The position numbers and the translations under genes were made by a program. DNA of 64,000 nt from Liolophura sinensis (lineage: Eukaryota > Mollusca > Polyplacophora > Chitonida > Chitonidae): NCBI RefSeq assembly GCF_032854445.1, contig NC_088305.1, positions 28,360,628-28,424,627 of the forward strand, given 5' to 3'. The notes below the pieces were generated by a model. The model saw only the letters and a program-made list of their open reading frames with translations. It ran no database searches and was not told where the DNA came from. This document shows positions 12,801 to 27,800 of the stretch, piece by piece. Numbering within the stretch: position 1 is the first letter of the stretch; every line of letters starts with the position of its first letter.

Positions 12801-15800
12801 CATTTTTTCAAGAAAACTGTTGATAAATTTTTCTTAACTTTTCTAATGAATCTTGTCTCATTATGGCCTTCTGACCCAGATGATCTCATTTATGAAAGAA
12901 CTCATAAGAAGTTTGATTTAAAAAGATCTGAATAAGGGTCGCCAGTGTACAAATGTTTTAAGTTTTAACTTATAAAAATAGCTGACTCACAGGTTGTTTG
13001 TTCCAGGGGAGTGGTAGGCACTGGTGCAGTTGTTGTTGTTGCTAAAGCTTAACAGAAAAAAAACCAAAAAAACATAGTAAACAAAAGAAAAACAAAAAAC
13101 ACATGATTACAAATTCCCCAAACTCTGATCAATGGGATGTTATCATATTATTACTATTTAATGCTGGTTTATTATTTAAGTTGTATTTCAACATATCGTG
13201 CTAACCAACTGAGCCAAAGAGGCCTCAACCAGATAATGGAGTTTCAAGGCCAATAATCCCAACACTTATTTCCAAAACATTAACACAAACTACCAAATAA
13301 CCTAAAAGTAAAAAAAGTAAAAACACAAAAGGTCACGACCATACTCGAGATTGAACTCTGGTATCTCTCTCACACTGATCTGACAGCTAATTACCTTGGC
13401 AGACTTGACAGCAACTGTGGTCTGGTTGAACCAGTCTCTCTCCCTGAAAAGAACCAAAATAGATATGTGGACATGAATGAATATTTCTTCACGGGAGGGA
13501 AAGCCTAGAGATTGTAGACGTTTTTAATTGATTGTGGCTGATCCATTTCACAATCTGAATTCACGACGTTATGTGCAAATAATGTCGGATAGTGTCAAAT
13601 TCCAAAAGGCCATTCTATGTGACATCATGTGACAATAATAGAGACATTTTTCTTCTGTATGAAGTCTTCATTTATTATTATGATTATTATCATACAGGAG
13701 ATGTCATCCATAAGAAATGTATCTCTGTATTACGCTATACAAGGTCTATATGCCACTCGAAACAGCACAAAAGGATGTGAATGAAACTACTGAAGGTCTG
13801 CCGGCCAGCTAGCTGCACATGTGATGGGTTTCCCCAGGCTCTGCTCAGTTCTCTCCCGCAATAAGAGAATTATTTTTAAGTACAGTATAAAACTCCAATC
13901 AAATAAATAAATAGATATAGATAAATAGAGCTGCTGGTGGAAATAAATATTGTCCTGAACAAGTGTCCTTTCCCTTTATTTTTGTAAGATTATTTTTTTT
14001 TTCTGATTAGTGTTTTACGCCGTACTTAAGAATATTTCACTTATATGACGGCGGCCAGCATTATGGTGGGTGAAAACCGGGCAGAGCCCGGGGGAAACCC
14101 ACGATCATCCGCAGGCTGCGGACAGACCTTCCCACGTACAGCTGGAGAGGAAGCCAGCACGAGCTGGACTTGAACTCACAGCGACCGCATTGGTGAGACT
14201 CCTAGTTACTTAAGCTGCGTGGGAGCGGGCTAACCAACTGAGCCATGGAGGCCCCTTATTTTTGTAAGAAAACCTTTTTATAAAATATATATATATATAT
14301 ATTTTTAAATTTGTATTTATGGACATAATTTACAACAAAAGAATGACAGCAAGATGTTTTCTGCAGTAAGTATGTCAATGTGCAGAGTAAGAAAAGGTAA
14401 GAAAAGGTGTGAAAAGGTGAAGAGTTCATTTCACCTGTTTGCAGAATCGGATGGGGCAATCCAGGAACAAGTCAACAGTCTCAATCTGGTTGTTCACACA
14501 CATGTGTTCTACGCAAAGCGGGTTAGACTCATCGCTCCATTCTTCATTAAACTGAAAGAAAAAAAACAAATTCCCTTCTTTCTCAAATATGTGAATATTT
14601 TGATATCTTAATTAACAGTGGGTTTTCACCCGTGGTTTAACACTAGAACAACAGCGAAGTGCGTCAGTGATTACTTAACACTGCATTACAATTACATAAA
14701 CAACAGCAAAATGTGTTACTCACTGCTGAATACAGGAAAAAATAGAATTATGCCACAGTTTACTTGATAAACCATGGAAGAGTAGGAGCAAATAAAAGTC
14801 AAAGACTGACTTCACTTCCAAAATTATAGTGAGCAGAATATCAAATTTTATATAACAGTTGTAATTCATGTAAGAATCACAAAATCTAAGTACACTGTTC
14901 CAAGGACAAGACAAAAAATAAATTCTTGGATGGCCCCTCCTTCAAATTCACTCCAAAGTCAATTTATACCCTCCAAAATCATCATTTTAATGTTGGTTTA
15001 ATATTCTTGTTAAAGGTTTTAGATTACCAAAATTTCCATTTTATAGAATTCACCACAAAATACTGTACTGTAACTATTCAAGTTTACAACTGAAGAAAAC
15101 TTGGCAGGAAACCACTGTAATGCATCCGTTACATTGTGCATGACAATTAAATTTCTTATTTCAAAGCCAGAGATGAATTTGAACCTTACTGGTTTGGGAG
15201 ATACCGAACAACTCTCTATCTCACTTGGACAGCTAACATAATAAAGCCCCAGACTGAGATTTTCTCCGCCTTACCCGTCTAAGCATGCCCATCTCGTCCC
15301 TACACCCACACTCCTTGCTTGGTATACAGTCTGTGCCGTTAAACATCGACCCATGTTTACATTCGCAGCAACTGTCGTCGGTTTTAGGGAAGCACTGGTC
15401 TTTGACACTATGACAAACGTTTCTACGGCAACCAGTGCATGGTTCTTCACGGTGTTCAAAGTCTCGGTCTTCACAGCCTGTTCAAAGAGCAAAAGAAATC
15501 CGGAAATGATTCAGGGACCAAATACTGTTTTTAAACCCATCTGTCTGGCAAAATTCCTCACTCATACTGGAACCTCAGTGGGACAATCTGCCATCAAAAT
15601 TTGTTGCCAACATTATTTCATAGAAATAGGGGCGATCTTTGACTTAACTCAAAATTTCAATTCACCCTAAAATTGTTATTTCTCACATAACAAGGATAAA
15701 ATATTGCTTGACAACATAAATTCTGGGTGAATTTTTGTGAAATTAATTTCAGCTACAATAACAGCGAGGAAATTACCAAGTTTAATGATTGAAATCTTGA

Positions 15801-18800
15801 CTTATGTCTAAAATCGTGATCTTAAACAGGTGTTGTTTATACATCATGATCCTTCAGCAATACATGTACGTGTAGGTTACAGGGTAAAGTCAAGACTTCA
15901 TGTAAGCAGACACCAAATATGACGTATACATGTGCTTACTGCAGACAGGGCAACACCGTCCAGGTACGTTGACTGGTTCCCGAGGGAAGTCACACATAAG
16001 GTCTTGGCACTCTTCCTTATGGCACACCTCCGTACCCACCTTAGCACAGGTACACGTTGTACAGCTGTTCACTTCCCAGGTATCATTCACCTGTGAACAT
16101 AGATATAAACGCAATGATTTGGCTTTGGGATCACAAAGCTCTCTTATGCTAACCACAAACATGCCTGTTGTCAAAGCCTGTGGTCTTATTCTTAATCTGT
16201 GGTGCAAGATATATGACAGCTAGTTTAACCTACCCTTTGGTGTTCAAATAACAATTTTGGCGTTCAAATAACAATTTTGGTGATCAAATAAGAATTTCAC
16301 TTTCTCAAGCGACACATCATTAAGCACTGGAAACAGTTCAGAATTAGAATGTAACTTCTATGTAGGTGTTAAAATGAACTTCACGATCATGGGGAAAGGC
16401 GTCAACAAAATGCTTTTATGGACAATCAAAGCACGACTAAGGTACCTATATTTGACTTGGAAATTATTCACGGAATAAGAGTTCTTTAATTTTGAATTCG
16501 ATTTCATGTCTAGATTAAATCAACTGTCTTCCCTGTAGGAGTGAAAACTGACAACTGCTTCCCTCTTACATACTAAGAGTGCTATACTTACTATGTACTA
16601 TAATCCTTCAACCTTTTCGCATGTTGGCAAGGTGTTTACTCAAGCATATTCTGAAGGCATTATTCTGTGTAGACTCATAAAATTACACTTTTTGTGAAGC
16701 CCTGAAACTGGCCAATCCAACAAAATGTACTTTTGTTGCCAAAATAAACATAAAAATGTGCCAAATTGAACTGAATGTTGTTCTTTCATTTACAAAAAGG
16801 TTGAGGAATTCATGATGTTCTAACTTGTTCACTTTAGTGACAGCTGGAATGGCTTAAGGTACGAGTACAAGCAAAGCTGGCAGAGGCTGGAGGAAACCCA
16901 CGATCATCTGCTGTTTGCTGGCAGACCTTCCCACGTATAACCCGAGGCAAAGGCAGTAGAAGCTGGACTTGAACTTACAGTGATCACACTTAATAGTGAG
17001 ACACTCCTGGGTGCTTAGATCCAGAGGAGTGTATCTATACATTCACGCACTGACCTGTCTACAGACTCCGTTGCCCATACAGCCATCACACTGTACCACA
17101 GTGGTGATTCTCATGGTGCTGGTGTAGGCAGCTGTCGTGGAGTACGGGCCTTCTGCCGTCGAGTACGGGCCTTCCGTCGTCACCTTCACACTGTGGGATA
17201 TTAAGATATGTAAGATAAAATCCGAGGCAGAAGAAAGCGGTGATGGTATAAACAAGCTTACAAAGACAACATACATTACACCACCTATAATGTGACAGAG
17301 AATAACAAGCTTCTTGCATAAAGTGTTTTCTGGGAATTTATTTCTTTGATTTGTGCTAAAGCCTACTCCAGCTTTATTGTTTTGTCAGGTTTATGTTTGG
17401 TGGAACCTGGAGTGCCTTGGATAGATCACCAGCCTTTGCCAGGCACCTGACAGACAAACCTCCACACACAAAGCAGCAGCCCCAGGTTTGAGAAGGATTT
17501 GAGGTTCCCAGAAGTTTTCCTACAGCTTCACGTCCATTATATATAATGATGAAGTCCATACATCTTAACTATTTTGTGCGTTATCACAGATGAACATAAG
17601 TACATGTCTGTCACAATCACTACATCCTGTCGAAGAGAAACACATGGAGCAATTCCCCAAAAACACAGTTTTGACTCGAGCCAAAATCTAAAACTCTACT
17701 ATCATTCATTTATTCGACTGGGTTTCAAAACATTCTTTGGAGTATTGAAGAATATTTCACATATTCAATGTAGGCCAGCATTATGGTGGGAGGAATCTGA
17801 GCTCTGGGGAACCCAAGACCATCCGTAAGTTGATGGAAGACCTTCCTATGTACGACTGAAGAGGAAGCCAGCATGAGATGGACTTGAACTCACAGCAACC
17901 GCATTGGTGACACTCTCCTAGGTCATAGCACTGCTCTAACCCACCTGGCCACAGAAGCCACCCTCCCACCCCCCCCGAGGCTTCAATAGTGATAGGTTTT
18001 GTCTAAAAAAATATGTCAGTGAGGTGTTCCAAATGTTAACTAATATCAAATTCTGACTTTATTACATGGGTTAAGTCTTTGCGGTAAATCAGCCTTAGTT
18101 TAATACGTGAAAAGACGTATGTGGCTTACCATCCATCAACATCTCGGCAGGTCAGTTCTGTGTTGGTACATTCACACACACGACACTCTACTAGTCGGCC
18201 AGCGGTATCAGTCTCGTCAAACACAGAGCCATGCTGAAACAGAATTTGCTCTCACTGTGATCTGGATGGGATTTGTGCAGCAATGAGCTATATTTGACTT
18301 GAAAGATGATCAATGAATTTTATCTCTGCTTTTTCATTTTATTTTTTTTGTTTACTGTTTTACACTGTAGGCTTACTTCAAAATACTTCACTTTTGACAT
18401 CACGGCAACCAGCATTATGGTGGGAGAAAAAACGGGCAAAGCCTTGGAGAAACCCACAACCATTCGCAGGCTGCTGGCAGACCTTCCCAAGTACGGCCAG
18501 AGTGGACACCAACATAAACTGGACTTGAACTCACAGCGACTGCATTGTTGAGAGGCTCATTGCGTCGCTAACCACCTCAGAAATGGAGGCTCCCCACTGC
18601 TTTTTTAAGAAGTCATCTGAATATTTTGTTGAGGCGCTCAACTCTCAACTATATCTTCTACAATAACAAGTGCCCTGGAATGTAGCGCCACAAAGAAAGC
18701 GGACTTCAGCCAAACCTGTCAAGCTTATTACTGCAGAGTAAATTATTTAAATTTTCCATGTGATTTATACATCTTGTGTCTGCAGCTCTGTCAAGTGCAT

Positions 18801-21800
18801 GTTGATATTCCAACCCATGTGATCACTCCTTTCAAGATTCACAACTTGTGATAATTAACCTTCAGTTGGTCCTAAATCCTACAGGTAACCACAAAGACCC
18901 AGGTGTAATCTGCCTAAATTCAAGGACTTTTCAAGGATGTTTCATAAAAATTGCTAGATTTTCAATGTTTTCCAAGGTATGGATTTTTTTTAAAATGTTT
19001 TCAAGAACTAGTTTTCAAGGTTTTCTGGAGGCTGGAATCGTTTTCAGGATTTTTAAGTCCAGTACCAGCCATAAGCTTACTGGAATGGTGTGACCTCTGG
19101 GATCAACACAGTCCTTGCATGTTGACCTCTTAGTACAGAACAGCATATCTATAGGGAGGGGCTCTTCCTCAGCTGTGTACCCTGGAGGACACACCCTCTG
19201 GCACTCGGGGAGGAGCATAGAGGTCAGGCTGTCGGGGTACTGGGCGACCAGTCCGGAGGTGACAAACTCAGAGCAGGTCATGGAAGCTCTCACATCGCAT
19301 GGGATGGTACAAGCAAAGAGAGACTCCATGCACAAGGGTGGAATAGCAGCTGCAATAATAATAAGTATAACAATGTTTATTTATTGAAGGTAACTCAGTC
19401 AATTTAAACTGTTCTTTTTCCAAGGCCTTCAAAAACAAAAACAAAAAAACATATATTTATTTATTTATTTATTTATTTGATTGGTGTTTTACGCCGTACT
19501 CAAGAATATTTTACTTATACGTCGGCGGCCAGCATTATGGTGGGTGGAAACCAGGTAGAGCCCAGGGGAAACCCACGACCATCCACAGGTTGCTGGCAGA
19601 CCTTCCCATGTTGATTGGAGATCCACACTACACCGGATCTACATTCACTGCGCAAAATTTTTCTTTTTATTCGACTTAGTTTTATGCTGTTCCCATACGA
19701 TGGTGGCCAGCATTATGGAGGGAGGAAACCAAGGACCATCTGAAGGTTGCTGGAAGACCTTACACATACAACTGGATAGAAACTCCCCAAACTAGTCTCT
19801 TAACTGGTAAGAGTACATGAATACTCACTTGTGGTAAATGGAATAGAGGCAACACATCCGCAGCAGCCATCGGCTTGTTCTATTGGATGCTGACTCTGCA
19901 CAAACACAGGATGACCAGTAGGATGAAGATTAACCAACACAAAACATATTCAGAATCCTCAAGACTTTAATTAAGACAAGTTTGATTAATTAAACTTTGC
20001 CTAATTAAAACTCAGGAGAAGACAGTTTTATTTTATTTTGATCGTTGCTTAAAACCACACCTAACAAAATTTAACTTGAATGATGGTGGTGAGATTTACA
20101 AGCTGTGAAACCAGGGAGCCTGTAGTAACACTCTTTGACAAGTATTTGGTTGAACATTTCCATGTGTGTGAAACATGATACGTTTTGGTGGAAGGCAAAA
20201 AGTGTACATGTATGTCCAGAGAACTTCATGTAAGCCCAAACAAGAGAGCAACTTTAACCACTCACTGCTGCCAAAGCCCCCAAGAACAATGGAAGCAATA
20301 CAGTTATTTATTTATTTGATCGGTGTTTTACACTGTATGGGTGGGATAGAACCAAGGATATCCACTCGGGATTGAACTCCAGCCCTCAGGCTGTCCATGA
20401 GCCAGGTGCTCTAACCACTTGGCCGCAGTAATGGAGACTTCCTAACCAGGTAATATAGATGAACACTTACAGGAGGACAGATTCCTGGAGGGCAAGTTTC
20501 CAGTGGAACGCACTCGTGTCTCTCCACGGAGCAGGCACAGACAAACTTCCGCTCGACTCCGCACCTCGTCTCTGTCCATGTCAGGTCTGGGCATTCTAAA
20601 CACCATATACAAAGAAATTTAGGCAGGAATACTTTCATCCACCATAGTCCGAAGTCTCAAATGCATTTAACTACATCTAACTAAAAAACCAAAACAAAAA
20701 ATAAATTTAACTGTTTTTCTGGACAATGTTTAATGGTCTTTTACCTGACATATACATACATAAATATATTGGTAGTTTCTTTGCCTTTCAGCTTTTCCCC
20801 TGCCTTGGCTGCCATGAGAAGCTCTGAACTGATTTGACTGCCACTTAGAAATATAAGAAGTATACTACTGAAGTTGTTCTTTGGTCGTTTTCTCACTCTA
20901 TTCTTCCTTTTCAAAGTTATTTTATCCCCATGTAAACTTTGTACATGCCATCTGAATCCCCTATATCCTGAACTTTCACAGAAACGTGCTGAACATGAAA
21001 TCTGTACAGAAATATTTTGAGACACTGAAATACCGAATGTTTTGTTAAAAGCTTAATGCAATCGTATAAAAAATGGATCAATGATGTTACCTGTTGTTGT
21101 TACTCTAACAGGTGTAGATCCACCCGATACCACATCTGTGATGTCTGGGCGCTGCGTCGTAGCGCACATGTCGTCAAGAACCATAATGTCGTTGTTAAAA
21201 CAGGCTTTCCTCAGGCAGCCATCTACCCAGCTTTCTCCAGGCTTAGGATTAAAATGGTAAAGTCTTAGCTCTCATGAAACTGGAGTTTTATACTGAACAC
21301 TGTATTTGATCTAAACTTTAAGTTATAAATTTTTGCCTGATCCTGAATTCTGTTGGTCTTAGAAAAGTGTTTTAGATTTGTTTTACAAGGTTGGATGATG
21401 TCCCACTGGGAAAATATATAAAATTCAGCGGCAAAAATAATATTTTTTATGACCTTTACATGTTTTTGTCTTCAAAAATTAACTCTTTGGGCTGAATTTT
21501 TAGGGTAAATACATTACTTCCATGTGTGAGACAAGCTGTAATGTCAGTGTCTCACTGAACTGATTTGACTGCCATTTAAACCATCCTCAAGATAGGTGTT
21601 TGCATAAAACAATTTTCAGCACCAAAGATACAGTATCAAAGTTTTATTAATAAGGTCTCACGTACAAAAAAAATGGCATGAACACTGTTGTTCACACGAT
21701 GTCCCTCATTGATCCTTCATCTTTTTTTTTTTACCAGTTTCCAGGCAAACTTTTACAAACATTACCTTCTGCCATCAGTAATTAAAATTCTCGTGTTTTT

Positions 21801-24800
21801 ATTTATTTGTATGATTTACATTCATACTGTATAAATAAATATTTTCTTCATCATGAATTATTCAGTCAGACAGATACAAATTAGTACAATTTTTGTTTCT
21901 AATATGATGAGATTATCAATAATAATCACTAATTATAGATTGATAGAATTACCAGATTTACACATAGGAAGTTTATATTTATTTATTTATTTGATTGGTG
22001 TTTTACGCCGAACTCAAGAATATTTCACTTATATGACGGCAGCCAGCATTATGGTGGAAGGAAGCCAGGCAGAGCCCGGGGGAAACCCACGACCATCCGC
22101 AGGTTGCTGACAGACCTAGGAAGTTTATAATCAAAACAAAAAAACTTCAATTTCAATTCAATTAAGCGCTTAGATTCATGGATCAAAGGCAAAAACTATT
22201 AGTTTGATAATAGTATCGTTCATTATAATAGACACTATACTGCCAGACTCAGTCAAAGGTCCAAACCAGCTGTATAGCATCATTCAACTTGCAACTCACC
22301 CTTCTGATCTGGTTGTTGTCCAGACAGAGACATGCCCCGGGGGTAACACAGTGGGTTCCATTGTACACCAGATCCCCAGGGCAGTCACACCCTGACAGGC
22401 AGAGATGAGCAATCTCGGGGGAAGGAGAGCAGTCCCTGCTCATGAAGTGACAGTACGGGCAGGTCTTCACACAGTCTGTGGCTGTCAGGGGAGCGTCACA
22501 CACTAGGCAGGAAAAACAAGGTAATGAGACAGGTAAACCTTCAATACAGGTGCAGGTAGCTACGCAGTGAGGCCTTTGATCCAAAAACAGGTACGGTACA
22601 TTAGTACCAACAGTTAATTAAGTGTTTAAGCCTCTCGTCAACACAATAATAGTTAATAATTAAGGCACTTAAGTCTTCAGTCGAAAACTGAAACAGCTAA
22701 ATGGCAATTAAGCCATTTTGTTAAGCAGTTAAGCATCTTTGGTCCAAAAATGGTTATCAAGTTAGTTAAGTCTTTAGTCCAAAAGAAGATCAAATACACA
22801 AGCACAAAAGCATTACTGACTTTAAGTTGAAATTTGAAATATGATTTTAAAGCTTTTTGTACAAATGTACCAAAATTTCATCTTCCAGTACCAAAAACTA
22901 AGCATTTTGGAATCTGCTCATGGTACTTAATGTGAAAGGCAAAGGAAACACTAAAATGAAATATACATGTATCAGATGAAAGACTATTAAACACTAAGAA
23001 AATAATCTGATATATTCTTTTTGAATTTTTTTCAAGTAAAAAATGGATTTGGAACATAAGATTCTATGGTGATCTGTTGAGACCAAGAATTGTATCAGAG
23101 ACGTTCCATCCATACTTGTTTGCTTGCAATAATTCTTTTCAAAATCCACTTGGCATTCATAAGTTTTATATGTGTATGCATTTTGAATGATGAAATATAG
23201 TAGCCTGTGTGTGTGTGGAAGTGGCAAAAACCTGATGTGACGTCACTGGTCCAAATATGGTCAGAAATGGCCACCGTAGAATATAAAGTTTCAAATGCAT
23301 TTTGCTTGGTTTAAAAAATTCTAAAAAAATATGTCGCACTACATTTATGTATACTGGTCTTTCATTTGGAATCCAAATCACACAGGAAACAAGAGCCATT
23401 ACGCATAAAGCTCTGGTAAGACCACTGAAAACTGTATCTGCATCTATCTCTATTTTTTTTTTTTTTGAAATTATTTTTTTTCAATAACACACGGTTAAGT
23501 GGTTGAAATGCTTATTTTGATTCTTTTTTTTGGTATTTAACAAAAAAAAACCCATATGCGGTGTCAAGGACATGTAAAATTGCCTAAAAAGCCCACCACA
23601 GAATTCAAAGATTTGAATGCATTCCATTCAGCTGCCCCACATGAACACATGAGAGTGATTGCTGGATACGTTAGCTAAAAATAATTATTCCTACATGTGA
23701 GCTTACTTATCGTGTGTGGAGTACTGGGGACAGCAGTGGTAGTCCTGGTGGCTGCTGTGGTAGGGCGGGAAGTCGGGGCTGATGTAGGGGAAGCATACAC
23801 TGTTGTGACCGTTGTCGCTGAAAGGAAAAAAACAATGCCAGAACATTAAGTTCCTACATGCATGCATTTATCAAAGAAGTGCGATATGGACTACAATTTG
23901 ACTGGAAGATAATTTACTGCTAAATTAAAGAATTTTTTACTTTTCAGTTTGTGGTTTCGGTTTATGGGTGGGAGGAAGAAGTGCCCAGGATGAATCCCAG
24001 CCTTTGCTAGGTATCTGAAAAAGCTTTTTGACCTCAAGCCTTGCCAGAGTCAGCCTTAGCCTGGACAGGACGAGGCTAGCTGTGTTGAGGACAACTCCCA
24101 AATAAAGCATCCCCAAGGAAAACAGGATTTCTGTACTAAATATTAGGCTTTAACACATTAGCACTCCTGAACTTAGCCAAGATAAGATGGTTTTCACATT
24201 CAAGGTTTTATTTTGTTACCACATTTGCTACGTTTTGCATAATCTCAAATATTGTTGACAAAAAGAACAGAATCATCAAAAGTGTTTCAGTTCTCCATCC
24301 TGTAGGACTCACTGTTAAAATGAGGCTACAGTGCAGCTCATTATGTGGCTCGATCTATCATCAAAAATATGTTTGCTGGGCGCATCCCAACCAACCCTCC
24401 AAAAAGGGCTCTTCTCGGAAGTTTTAATCTGGATTTTCACAGTGTTTGTCTTTCCTTGCATGTCAATTTTGTTTTAACTCATTATCCAGAATACTCTATC
24501 GACTGGCCCTACTTTTTTAGGATCAGGCTGTGCCAAACAAATAATTTTCTAAAGATGGAATTCATAGGAATGATAATACATGTGTGTTAATTCACTTACT
24601 GAAAGTCAGACATTGGCAGCAGGAACCATCCAGGGTCACCAAGGTTTCTCCCTGAAACAAGCAAACAATGTACATGTTTACAGTTGTTAGAATGGTGTTT
24701 AAAGCTATAATCAAGGATTCTTCGTTGATACAACAACTACACATATCAGGCTAATCCCAGCTGGGAATGGGGAACTCATAAAACTCCTTCCCATCTATCT

Positions 24801-27800
24801 TAAGCCCTTGCCTATTGGCCGAGAGATCATGGTACAGATGCTTACCTGTTGGCACAGGGATCATGTTACAGGCCATTACCTGTAGGCACAGGGATCATGT
24901 TACAGACCTGACCTGTTGGCATAGGGATAATGTGACAAGCCCTTACCCACTGGCACAGGGATCATGTTACTGGCCCTTACCTCTTGACAAATCTTGTTAC
25001 AGGCCCTGATTCTGATAAGGTTTCCATGCAGACAAGTCAGGTTATAACACTGGTTCTCTGCGCGGGTCTCGCCCTCCACACACCTGCTGACCGTGGTTGT
25101 ACCTGTAGGGGGTGTGGTCTCTGTGGGGGGTGTGGTCTCTGTGGATGGTGTGGTCTGGGGTCCTGAAGGAGGGTAGATTGCAAATTTTCAACATTGTCCA
25201 AAAACAAAATGTTAGAAAGTTTATTTCATTTATTTGACTGGTGTTCAACACAGTACTCAGGAATTTTAATCTTGGACAACAGATGTCAGGTTTATTGATG
25301 TGGGTACCAGTTTCATTGCCTACAGTGCACTACTGAAGTTCTCCAGGCAATGACAGGTACCTGCCAAACCTCTTGACCTATGGCGCAGCGGAAATAGCAA
25401 GCTAGATTTGAACACAAAACCTCTTTGGTCAAAGGCCTAACCATCTCAGCGAGCCAGTGGTTTAACACAACAAGTAAGCAATGTCTCCATTTTCTTTTTG
25501 TTTTAGTTTATACGTTTCTGAACACTAAGGAAATAGTATTAACAGAAACAATGTTTAGCAAATTTTTTTTTTTACAATATGTATATGTAATATGAGAGAA
25601 ATATTTCCCACTACACCTGAAATCCAATGTAATTACCCTAAATTATCTAAAATTTCACCCATAAAAGAGTACCATTAAAGACTAATAAATGTCATATTAC
25701 TTTTGGTATTGAAACTGACAAATTCCTTGCAAGATATCATCCTAACTTGCAAACAAACCTCAAAATACATTTCTAAGATCAGTAGAAATCAGAAGAAAAA
25801 AATGAGCAACTTAAACAAAATGTACGGTTATTAACATTTATGTCTGATGATGACACTGGTATATCTCACCTGTTCCTCTGCCACAGATTTTCACTGCCAG
25901 ATTGGACACCTGAAGATCACCTGGGGAAGCTGTATCAAAAGTAAACATGACGGAGCGTGCACTTACTCCAGTGCCTTCATTCACAGGGACACTTATCACT
26001 CCCGACACATCTGGTGGGTAAACCTATCACAAAGAGAAAGGAGAAATACCTGTACATCAGCCTGCTTTGTTTTGTTTGTTTGTATGTAAGTCACCATAAC
26101 AAATCTGTGTTTTATGCCTTACTCCACAATATTTCACCTATACCACGGCAGTCAACATTATGGTGGGAGGAAACTGGGCAAAGCCCATGGGTTACCCACA
26201 TAAAGTTTTTTCCCCCAGAAGAATTTATTTATTTATTTATTTGATTGGTGCTTTACGCCGTACTCAGTTTTTTCCCCCAGAAGTATGAAATATAAAGAAA
26301 TAAATCAACTGGGGCAAAGAAAAGTCTTGGGGCTATTACCTGAGGCGTGTTTGGAGCAGGGAACCACTCATCACCATCGTTGCTAAACAAGACACTGGCA
26401 AGGTCACCTGTCCCTGGCACAACCTCCAGGTCAAAACCTGTGAAGGTCGTTTGTTCTGCAGTTGTCGTGACAACAATGGAGGGTGCGTTGTCAGTAGGTA
26501 ATGGGCTCCAGCTGCGCGGGGTGACATCTGCCTCTGTGTAGAGGGCTCTGGGGGATGTGATCTGGCTTGAGGAAGCAGCGATGTGGTAAGACTTGCCGAG
26601 TTGGGCGATGTCTGTCAACACGGTCTCTTGACATGCTTCCTCTGTGGTTGGTGCTCCAGTTGTGGTTGGTGCTCCAGTTGTGGTTTCAGCAGGCTGTGTG
26701 GTTCCCCTAGTGGTTGAGCCACCGGTGACTGGCCTGGTGGGAGTGATCACCGGCAATGTAGTCCCAACACTAACTGTCAAGAGTTACAATACAAGACATT
26801 AACGACTTTTGCCAAAGAGGTCAATTTCTTACCCAAAGTTCACACATTTCTCCCACCAATAAAACTGACACCCATCATATATTTATTTATTTTTTTGATT
26901 AGTTTTACACCGTAATCACGAATATTTCACTTATACCATGGCAGCCAGCATTATGGTGGAAGAGAGGAAGGCAGCATGAGCTGGAATCACAGCAATCATT
27001 TTAGAGAGAGGCTCGTCAGTCACTGTGCTGCGCTTGCACTAGACCCATGGAAGCCACCAACCCCCCCTTATAAACGAAACATTCTCGACTTTAGCGTTAA
27101 AAAAGCCCCAAACAACTAAATGAATCTTGACTCAACATCTGGTACAATTTTTCATGTGCTACTTCATCAACATTATACGTCTTCAATGTAAGAATCCACA
27201 CAAGAACCAGAAGTTTGCCCACCTGAAAAGACGTTATGTGTACAATTTAATAAAATATGCGTAAAACTATTGTCCAGATTTTGTCCCATTTCATATATGA
27301 TGATAAACCACACCAGAGATTAAATAAACAACTGCTAAAAATCTTAGTGACTATATGAAACTTTAACCATGACAATTAATACCTAGCATATTGTAAAAAT
27401 ATTTTGTATACAACCCAAATCATTATTTTTTTTCTAAAATAACACAACAATGATAAAACTAAGGATCAAAATCATAAGGTACCTGCACATCCTCTCAGCT
27501 GAACATTGATGGGTCCATCTGGGATGATTCTTACTTTAGATGCGAATGTTGTAACCAGATCAAATCTTTGTGGGGCATTGGCTGATTCAGGAACAAACTG
27601 GCGTGCAAAACAATACAGAGTTACTGATACGGTTTATTTGGGTGTTTGTTTTTTCTTAGTGACACAGTGAAGAAAAAACTGTGAAGACTTAACAACAGTT
27701 GTGGTGTTTGTTTGCAGTATAACCATTAAACTCAGTCAAGAAATGATTTCAAACATGTAGCCCTAACATTTACTGCATGTAGCTAATACTGCTGAGAGCG

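Noticed and set aside
15271-15492. A 73-codon minus-strand frame without a TIL pattern
   Set aside because: Shadow of exon 50. The frame that fits the splice phases gives a cysteine-rich TIL-like domain.
20741-21025. A 94-codon minus-strand frame in intron 43
   Set aside because: No domain, repeat or phase-compatible splice sites were seen. Probably chance.
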